Virus record (IMG/VR): IMGVR_UViG_3300045976_000031
Span: 1 to 64,000 of that record
DNA: 64,000 nucleotides
Source of the DNA: a virus
Strand: one strand, 5' to 3'
The notes below the pieces were generated by a model. The model worked only from the letters and a program-made list of their open reading frames with translations. It did no database searches and had not been told where the DNA came from. Position numbers and translations under genes: made by a program. Shown piece after piece: positions 58,287-64,000 of the stretch (its first letter is position 1; each line of letters starts with the position of its first letter).

Positions 58287-58910
58287 TTACAGGTCGTCGT
58301 CGTCTTCGTCTTCGGCTTCCTCGACATCCCATGCGCCGGAATCGTCGATGCGGCCCTGGCCGAATGCCTTGTCGTCCTTCACGAACATCGCGCCGACCAG
58401 GCCGGCGTTCAGTCGCTTACCGTGCTCGTTGTTCTGAACCCACGGACGAATCAGCATGTGGCCCCATGCGCCACCGTAGAACATGTCGAGGATTTGTTGC
58501 AGGTCCTCGACCGGATCGAGCTTCACGCCTTTCTTGTCGCGGAGCGTCGGGCGGTTGGTTTCGCGCGCACTGAGGAACCAGTGGCCCGCGTAGGTGTTGT
58601 CGACATCGCTGTCGTCATCATCGTCGCGGTTTGCGTCGCCGTCGCGCAGGAACTTCTTGTCGGCCGGGACGGTGATCTTGGCTTCCGCCAGGATCGCCTT
58701 CATGACCTTCGCGATTGCGGTCTTCGCTTCTTCGTGGGTTTCCTTCGGCATGAGGCCCACCAGGCCGTACTTCGCCACGCCCTTGTCGCTTTCCTTCTTC
58801 CACGGCTTGTCGACGTGAGGGTAGGAGAAGCGCACGTTGTCCACGCGGATCACGCCTTCGTTGTAGATCACATAGTTCTTGCCGCGCTCTTTGACAGTCA
58901 GTTGTGCCAT
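58287..58910 (-). CDS. DUF2815-type ssDNA-binding-like protein
   Basis: 207 aa. KNYVIYNEGVIRVDNVRFSY start, KYGLVGLMPKETH and GGAWGHMLIRPWVQNNEHGK are typical of DUF2815, thought to be phage single-strand DNA-binding proteins. The C-terminus is extremely acidic (EEAEDEDDDDL), like the tails of true SSBs, which contact replication partners. Paired with DUF2800 as in many phages. Confidence 0.8.
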   Translation of the reverse strand: MAQLTVKERGKNYVIYNEGVIRVDNVRFSYPHVDKPWKKESDKGVAKYGLVGLMPKETHEEAKTAIAKVMKAILAEAKITVPADKKFLRDGDANRDDDDDSDVDNTYAGHWFLSARETNRPTLRDKKGVKLDPVEDLQQILDMFYGGAWGHMLIRPWVQNNEHGKRLNAGLVGAMFVKDDKAFGQGRIDDSGAWDVEEAEDEDDDDL

Positions 58911-58929
58911 TTCAGTTTTCCTTCGATAT

Positions 58930-58946
58930 AAACGATATAAATGAAT
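58930..58946. promoter_or_regulatory. Diverged copy of the AAACG-ATATAAA intergenic motif
   Basis: AAACGATATAAATGAAT resembles the 17-bp motif of the left leftward block at 14 of 17 positions and sits in the same place, a gap before a leftward ATG. Confidence 0.4.
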
Positions 58947-58952
58947 TTACGA

Positions 58953-60251
58953 TCACTCGCTAAATTCGTTAAAAGCGTCGTCGTATTTCACGGCCAGGGC
59001 AGGCCGCGAATCCTTTATCGACGCCAGGGTTGCCTTGCCCGGTGGTTTGAAGATCAGGCCATCCAGCAGTTCCGGGATGTCCTTTTTCTTGTAGCCCTCG
59101 GCCATCAACAACTCTTCGACCCTTGCAGGACTCGCTACCTCTTCAGTAACGATGTCGTCCCGGTCCAGGCCCAAAGCGACCAATCTTTCGACCGCCTTGT
59201 TCTTGTCGCGGAAGGTGCGGAATGAACGCCCTTCCACGGTCTTGTGCAGCTTCAGCTTCACACCGTCGCGTGCACGTTGTTCGAGTTCTTCGCCCACCTT
59301 TTTGAAGAACCGCTCGACGGTGCCGCGCCAGCCGTACAGCCGTTCGAGTTCCAGCGTCGTCAGCTTCGCCGGATCGACGGGCGACGGCACCAGGTCCTCG
59401 GCCAGCGCCTCGCGGAAGCCGGCAATCTCTTCTGCCGTTACCTCCGGGGCCAGGTCGTCGAACGCACCGCCAGTCAGGTCGATCAGGACCTTCGCCTTCG
59501 CGGCGCACGTCGACTGCACGCGGCACCACTGGCAGGCTTCGGCGCTCGGCGTACGCGGTGCGTTCTGCACCCACGCTGCCGCAGCACGTTCCTTCACGTA
59601 TTCGGCGAACTTCAGCAGATACGCCCGATCCACCACCCATTCCTCGAACACGTCGAGGCGCGGTTGCGCGATACGGATCACGAATTCCTGGAAGTCGTAC
59701 AGCCAATCCCATTCGTAAAAAAAGCCAAGCGCGTAAAGCAACGCCTGGCTGTTCTCTTTCGCGTAGACCCGGACGCCCTTGCCCATCTTCAGGTCGGTGA
59801 TGACCATGCGCTGATACGTGCATGCGCAGTGGTCAGCGGTGCCGCCCTGGTTCGGGATCGGCGTCAAGCGGGAGAAGTCGACGCGCGTTTCGACGTAGTG
59901 ATCGCCGGGCAGGTTCTTGCACCAGTCGACGTACCGCTTCACGTACTCGAACATCGCCTCGTCGATGTCGATCAGGTAGCCCCATTCGCCTGCTTGCACG
60001 AACTCGCGACGGCCCAGCAAATACTTCGGGCGCATACCTGTCTTCAGCCACTCTTCGCCTACCATGTGGCCCACCGTTCCGTAGGCCGCATCTCGGCCGG
60101 AATCATCCGGCGCGAACAGATTGGGAATCAGCGATCCCGCGCAACCGAGCCACATCTTCGATCCCGATGGTGAGAAAACGGAGTGTCCGCCGTCCATCAC
60201 CCGCTGGATCGCAGCGCGCATTTCTGCGACGCTGAATGTGTGCTCGGTCAT
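58953..60251 (-). CDS. DUF2800 RecB-like nuclease
   Basis: 432 aa. FSPSGSKMWLGCAGSLIPN at the start, GTADHCACTYQRMVITDLKM then GKGVRVYAKENSQALLYALG form the PD-(D/E)XK core (D of GTAD, D-x-K of TDLK), and a CQWCRVQSTC cluster resembles Cas4/AddB-type iron-sulphur motifs. Typical partner of DUF2815, and probably a recombination exonuclease. Confidence 0.85.
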   Translation of the reverse strand: MTEHTFSVAEMRAAIQRVMDGGHSVFSPSGSKMWLGCAGSLIPNLFAPDDSGRDAAYGTVGHMVGEEWLKTGMRPKYLLGRREFVQAGEWGYLIDIDEAMFEYVKRYVDWCKNLPGDHYVETRVDFSRLTPIPNQGGTADHCACTYQRMVITDLKMGKGVRVYAKENSQALLYALGFFYEWDWLYDFQEFVIRIAQPRLDVFEEWVVDRAYLLKFAEYVKERAAAAWVQNAPRTPSAEACQWCRVQSTCAAKAKVLIDLTGGAFDDLAPEVTAEEIAGFREALAEDLVPSPVDPAKLTTLELERLYGWRGTVERFFKKVGEELEQRARDGVKLKLHKTVEGRSFRTFRDKNKAVERLVALGLDRDDIVTEEVASPARVEELLMAEGYKKKDIPELLDGLIFKPPGKATLASIKDSRPALAVKYDDAFNEFSE

Positions 60252-60257
60252 GCCGGA

Positions 60258-60650
60258 TTACAGGCCGTCGTCGTCGCCGTTGTCGTCGTCGCCGGTCGTG
60301 GCTTCCAGCTTCGACTTCGCCAGGGTGAACGCGGTGCCGATCTTGTCGTCCGCGATCTCGGCCATCTTCGCAGCGCCGACCTTCGTGATGATGGCCTTCG
60401 CTTCAGCGGCACCGAACTTCTCTTTCACTTCGGTCAGGGCGGCGACCATCTCTTCGCGGGACGGGCCGGTCTTCTCGGCGGTCTTGTTGGCTTTGCCCTT
60501 GCCGGTGCCGGTGGTCTTGCCTGCGGCGGTGCCGGTCGTTTCAGCGGCGGTGCCGGTCGATGCGGTCGACACGGAGCCGGCAGCGCCCAGGGCGGCGATC
60601 AGCGCTTTGATGTTGGTGTTCAGTTCGGTCAGTTGTGCGTCGAAAGACAT
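60258..60650 (-). CDS. Acidic-tailed small protein, DDDGL end, 130 aa
   Basis: Started at 60650 (GGAG upstream). N-terminal helix (FDAQLTELNTNIKALIAALG), a Thr/Ala/Gly-rich linker (about 25-60), then a helical domain (REEMVAALTEVKEKFGAAEA) and an acidic Gly/Asp tail ending GDDDGL. May be an accessory DNA-replication protein given its place at the head of the module. Confidence 0.65.
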   Translation of the reverse strand: MSFDAQLTELNTNIKALIAALGAAGSVSTASTGTAAETTGTAAGKTTGTGKGKANKTAEKTGPSREEMVAALTEVKEKFGAAEAKAIITKVGAAKMAEIADDKIGTAFTLAKSKLEATTGDDDNGDDDGL

Positions 60651-60726
60651 GTAAAACTCCATTTTGAGAAGAGGCGGTTAAAAAGGGTGCGCCGTCATAC
60701 CGCCGATCAGACAGCGCATTTGCAAA

Positions 60727-60912
60727 TCACGAATTCAGGTCCTTCAGCACTTCGTCCATTGCAGCAACCAGGCGCATGAGGCGATCCCGCTTTTCCGGGT
60801 TCGTCACGAACTCCAATCTCTCGGCGATCACGCCGCGCACGAACTGCAAATGCTCCGCATCGCGCTTACGTCGCTGAATTCCGAAACTGGTGTTGTCGTA
60901 TTCCGCTGCCAC
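60727..60912 (-). CDS. Small helical protein, 61 aa, GTG start
   Basis: A start at GTG 60912 fits AAGGTGA seven bases upstream better than the ATG at 60957. Helical, charged (QRRKRDAEHLQFVRGVIAER, then KRDRLMRLVAAMDEVLKDL). First gene of the leftward replication module, transcribed divergently from the regulator gene. Confidence 0.55.
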   Translation of the reverse strand: MAAEYDNTSFGIQRRKRDAEHLQFVRGVIAERLEFVTNPEKRDRLMRLVAAMDEVLKDLNS

Positions 60913-61031
60913 CGTGTCACCTTGTTGTCGATCAGTGCATGACCAGCATCTTCTCACGCCGATTTGCGACTCGTCAATAGGGTGTGCGATAATTTGTTCA
61001 CTTTTTTGATGTTTGATAGGAGGTCGACGAG
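60913..61031. promoter_or_regulatory. Divergent promoter region of replication genes
   Basis: Rightward: TTGCGA (60964-60969), 18-bp spacer, GATAAT (60988-60993). Leftward: a TTGACG box (60977-60972) without a convincing -10. The two overlap, so firing may be mutually exclusive. It lacks the TTGACAGGG/CCTTGTCA operator. Strong AGGAGG precedes the regulator ATG at 61032. Confidence 0.55.
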
Positions 61032-61343
61032 ATGATTACCTTTCCGGCGTGGGTCGAAAACCCGCGCGATCCCGAATTGAGCGCCGCCGACATGGACGCG
61101 CAACTGGCCCAGCGCCGATTGCGATACATGGTCGGCCTCGCGGCGCTTCACGCAACACCGAACACCAGCATCGCAGCGCTCGCAGATCATTGCGAGATCG
61201 AGCGCGCGCACGTACACGCGGCCATACGCGAAGGTCGTTTTTCGGCGCAGATCGCGGCGAAGATCGAGCGCGCGTGCGGCCGGCAGACCGTGCGCCGCGA
61301 GTGGCTGATCTATCCCCTTGAAATTCACGAACTGGCGCATTGA
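61032..61343 (+). CDS. Small DNA-binding regulator, YdaS/Cro-like
   Basis: 103 aa behind AGGAGG. A Cro/YdaS-type helix-turn-helix is suggested by NTSIAALADHCEIERAHVHA then AIREGRFSAQIAAKIERACG and RREWLIYPLE, the arrangement of phage and plasmid antirepressor/antitoxin-type regulators. Coupled by overlap to the PrimPol-helicase gene. A good candidate to bind the shared operators. Confidence 0.7.
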   Translation: MITFPAWVENPRDPELSAADMDAQLAQRRLRYMVGLAALHATPNTSIAALADHCEIERAHVHAAIREGRFSAQIAAKIERACGRQTVRREWLIYPLEIHELAH

Positions 61344-63910
61344 TGAACGACGAATACACACCGAAGAACAGCGGCCCACTCGCTTATCTCGGTGCCCGGC
61401 TGATCGACAACGGGTACAGCATCATTCCCATCGCGGTCGGCAAAAAAGCACCAGGATTCGACAATTGGAGTAGCGCGCGGTCGACCAAGGCGCAGCTTCA
61501 AGAGTGGATCGAGTCAGGACATCGCCATTCCGGCGTCGGCATCCTGACGAAACGGAATCCGACCGTCGACATCGACGTTCGGAACGAAGAAATCGCGCTC
61601 GAAGCGGAGGCAAAAGCGCGCGAGATTTTCGGTGATGGGCCAGTTCGCATCGGCATGCCGCCGAAGCGGTTGATGCTGTTCCGCACCGACACGCCATTCC
61701 GCAAAATGCGGTCGGCCAAGTACCAGGATGAATGGGGCGATCTGCACCAGATTGAAATCCTGTGCGACGGCCAGCAGTTCGTGGCGTACCACACCCACCC
61801 GGACACCGGAAAACCGTACACCTGGCCGGCCGAAAAGCTGGATAAGGACGGATCGACCATCGCCGAGGGTGGGCCGCTGACAATTCCGCAGAACGACCTG
61901 ATCGACATCACCGTCGAACAGTGCCAGGCGTTCATCGACTGGTTCGAGAAGCGCGCCGCGCAGGAATCCGATTGGAAGATCGTGAAGAAGCGCCGCGATC
62001 CGGGCACGTCGGAGGTCGACCTGGACAACCCGTTCATGGAAGACACCAACGCGGTCGACATCACCGAGGAAGAACTGCGCGGCCGGCTCATGATGGTGCC
62101 GAACCCGGACGATTACGACACATGGGTCCAGGTCGGCATGGCGCTGCACCATCAATTCGACGGTGCCGACGAAGGCATGGACCTCTGGAACGAGTGGTCC
62201 GAGACTGCCGACAACTACGACCGCGATGCGCTCGAACGTCGGTGGAAGGACTTCGCCATCGACGGGAAAAAACGTGCACCGATCACCGCGCGATACATCC
62301 TGCGGCTGTCGAAAGAAGCGGCGGCCGAGACTTCCGCAGCGCTGACGATGAAGCTGCGCGATGGATTCGCGAACGCGAAGGACGTGGCCGACTGGAACAA
62401 GGCCCGCGACGCAGCGCGCGAAGCGGAGATCGACGGCCTGGCGCGCGCGGCGCTGGCATCGCTCGCGAAGGATCGCCTCGACGTAATCACCGCCAGCAAA
62501 ACGCCGCTGTCCGAGGTGAAGAAAGCCATCGCCTACCAGCCGGCGAAAGGTGAGAAGACGCCAGGGTGGGCCGAGACGTGGGTGTACGACACGAGCGACG
62601 ACCGTTTCTTCGACACGAAGCGGAAAATCTCGACCACGCAGCAGGGTTTCAACGCGATGTACGACCGGAAGGCGCTGACGAAAAAGGACGTGCTCGATGG
62701 ACGCAGTTCGCCGACCAACACCGCATCGGCGCTCGCGCTGAACCAGTTCAAGATCACGGTCGTGAACGGTCGCCGATATGAGCCTGGCGCGGACCCGATC
62801 TTCCATCGCGCGGACGGCGTGTTCGCCAACACCTACCCCGAGCACGAGATTCCCGATCTGCCGGATGAACTGCTGCCGCGTGACAAAAAGGCGATCCGCC
62901 GCGTGAAGGATCACGTTCGTCACCTGCTGGCGAAGCCGGAAGAACGCCGCATCCTGGTCGACTGGTTGTCGTGGGTGGTCCAGAATCCGGGCAAGCATGT
63001 GAATTGGGCGATCCTGTTGCAAGGCGTCGAAGGTGACGGCAAGTCGTTCTTCGGATTCCTCATGCGCGCGGTGATGGGTGTGTCGAACGTCCAGATGCTC
63101 AATGCGCACATCCTGGAATCGCCGTTCACCGATTGGGTCGTCGGCCAGTGCCTCACCTGCATCGAAGAAGTGCGCCTCATCAAAGCGACCAACAAGTTTG
63201 AGTTGCTGAACCGGATCAAGCCGTTCATCACGAACCGGATCATCGAAGTGCACCCGAAGGGCAAGCCGACGTACGACGCGATGAACACCACGAGCTACCT
63301 GTTGTTCTCGAACTACCGCGATGCGCTGCCGCTGGACGACGACGGCCGGCGATACTGCGTGCTGTTCTCGCAGTGGCAGCGGAAGGACAAGCTGGATGCG
63401 TTCAAGCGCGATAACCCGGACTACTACGAGAAGTTGTACGCGACCATCGAAGAGTGCGCGCCGGCCCTGCGGAAGTGGTTGCTGGAACACGAGCAAGCCG
63501 AGGACTTCAAGCCGATGGGCGATGCCCCGGACACCGACGCGAAGAAGTACATGATCCGCCAGGCGCAGCCCGAGTTCATCCAGAACCTCTTCGACATCAT
63601 CGCGGAAGGCGACGAACCGCTGATCTCGTACGACCTGATCGACGGGAACCGCCTGTCCGAAGTGCTCATGGATCGCGGATTCGACGTTCCGGGCAACAAG
63701 GCGGTCGGCGCGATGCTGGCGCGCTACCGCTTCGAGTGCCTGGGTCGTGTCAAAGTCGGCAGCGATTCGCACACCTACTACACCCGCGAGACTGAGAAAT
63801 GGCAGTACCGGACGACCGAAGGCGAGGTCCACGTCGACACCGACGCTGTGCGGACTTTCGTGAAAGCGGCGAAGGCGAAGATGGCGAAGGACGACGACGA
63901 TGAACTCTGA
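61343..63910 (+). CDS. PrimPol-PriCT-SF3 helicase (DUF5906 type)
   Basis: 855 aa from the ATG at 61343 overlapping the regulator's stop. Residues 10-170: PrimPol domain (YLGARLIDNGYSIIPIAVGK, catalytic VDIDVR 75-80). About 242-330: PriCT_2-type (RLMMVPNPDDYDTW, DEGMDLWNEWS). About 555-640: helicase with Walker A GVEGDGKS and Walker B LTCIEEV, and a sensor-like YLLFSNYRDALPLDDDGRR. Ends KDDDDEL. Makes primers and unwinds DNA for the polymerase. Confidence 0.88.
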   Translation: MNDEYTPKNSGPLAYLGARLIDNGYSIIPIAVGKKAPGFDNWSSARSTKAQLQEWIESGHRHSGVGILTKRNPTVDIDVRNEEIALEAEAKAREIFGDGPVRIGMPPKRLMLFRTDTPFRKMRSAKYQDEWGDLHQIEILCDGQQFVAYHTHPDTGKPYTWPAEKLDKDGSTIAEGGPLTIPQNDLIDITVEQCQAFIDWFEKRAAQESDWKIVKKRRDPGTSEVDLDNPFMEDTNAVDITEEELRGRLMMVPNPDDYDTWVQVGMALHHQFDGADEGMDLWNEWSETADNYDRDALERRWKDFAIDGKKRAPITARYILRLSKEAAAETSAALTMKLRDGFANAKDVADWNKARDAAREAEIDGLARAALASLAKDRLDVITASKTPLSEVKKAIAYQPAKGEKTPGWAETWVYDTSDDRFFDTKRKISTTQQGFNAMYDRKALTKKDVLDGRSSPTNTASALALNQFKITVVNGRRYEPGADPIFHRADGVFANTYPEHEIPDLPDELLPRDKKAIRRVKDHVRHLLAKPEERRILVDWLSWVVQNPGKHVNWAILLQGVEGDGKSFFGFLMRAVMGVSNVQMLNAHILESPFTDWVVGQCLTCIEEVRLIKATNKFELLNRIKPFITNRIIEVHPKGKPTYDAMNTTSYLLFSNYRDALPLDDDGRRYCVLFSQWQRKDKLDAFKRDNPDYYEKLYATIEECAPALRKWLLEHEQAEDFKPMGDAPDTDAKKYMIRQAQPEFIQNLFDIIAEGDEPLISYDLIDGNRLSEVLMDRGFDVPGNKAVGAMLARYRFECLGRVKVGSDSHTYYTRETEKWQYRTTEGEVHVDTDAVRTFVKAAKAKMAKDDDDEL

Positions 63911-64000
63911 CCAGGCGCAATGCGAGCGCTTCGGATAAGCGCATCATGTGTTTGCCGGCTTCTTTCGCGAGGGTCGGCTCCATCTTCCCATCACGGGAAT
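63911..64000. other. Downstream of primase gene
   Basis: 90 bp to the window end with no gene. A 12-codon frame beginning in the DDDDEL codons (ATGAACTCTGAC) is too short to call. Nothing else seen. Confidence 0.6.

Noticed and set aside
63900-63935. 12-codon frame after the primase
   Set aside because: Too short, no ribosome site, and arises from the DEL codon pattern.

Overview
This window is almost wall-to-wall genes of a double-stranded DNA tailed bacteriophage. It has a complete lambda-type head and packaging cassette, a long tape-measure protein, tail-tip and fibre genes, a lysis cassette, its own replication module (family B DNA polymerase, PrimPol-helicase, SNF2-type helicase, RecB-like and VRR nucleases), and many short overlapping genes of unknown function. 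The DNA is GC-rich by eye. Several proteins resemble those of siphoviruses of Burkholderia and related Betaproteobacteria (Nazgul-like phages), so a phage of that kind is the best guess from family knowledge. I see no integrase, no CI-type repressor, no tRNA and no CRISPR, so a lytic lifestyle is likely (inference).

Layout. (1) 1-399 is non-coding and repeat-rich. (2) 455-5629 is a leftward block of unknown early-type genes ending in an intrinsic terminator near 402-428. (3) 5630-6325 is a divergent control region. (4) 6326-18541 is a rightward block of about 30 small, tightly overlapping genes; only RdgC, a cupin-like protein and small membrane or HTH-like proteins can be typed. (5) 18541-18573 is a terminator where the rightward block meets the end of the leftward late genes. 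(6) 18679-53734 is leftward. Read from its promoter-proximal end it holds an HTH-like protein, small and large terminase, gpW-like protein, portal, S49 protease with nested scaffold, decoration and major capsid proteins, head-tail joining proteins, tail tube, frameshifted G/GT chaperones, tape measure, tail-tip proteins, fibres, then holin-like protein, endolysin and spanins. (7) 53801-60912 is the leftward replication module. (8) 61032-63910 is rightward: a small DNA-binding regulator coupled to a PrimPol/PriCT/SF3 helicase.

Regulation. Four near-identical promoters (about 3878-3907, 5686-5714, 6263-6292, 12858-12886) each carry a -35 TTGACA inside an interrupted palindrome (TGACAGGG, five bases, CCTTGTCA). 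They drive both early-type blocks and look like a regulon under one DNA-binding protein. The replication module, the regulator/PrimPol pair and the late genes lack this signature.

The most unusual observation is at protein C-termini. Twelve proteins from unrelated families (small terminase, helicase, PrimPol, RdgC, a head protein and many tiny unknowns) end in exactly D/E-E-L, and two more end in a similar acidic tail plus Leu. The penultimate Glu codon is GAA in all twelve. This looks like a shared C-terminal tag or stop-codon context that standard annotation would not name.
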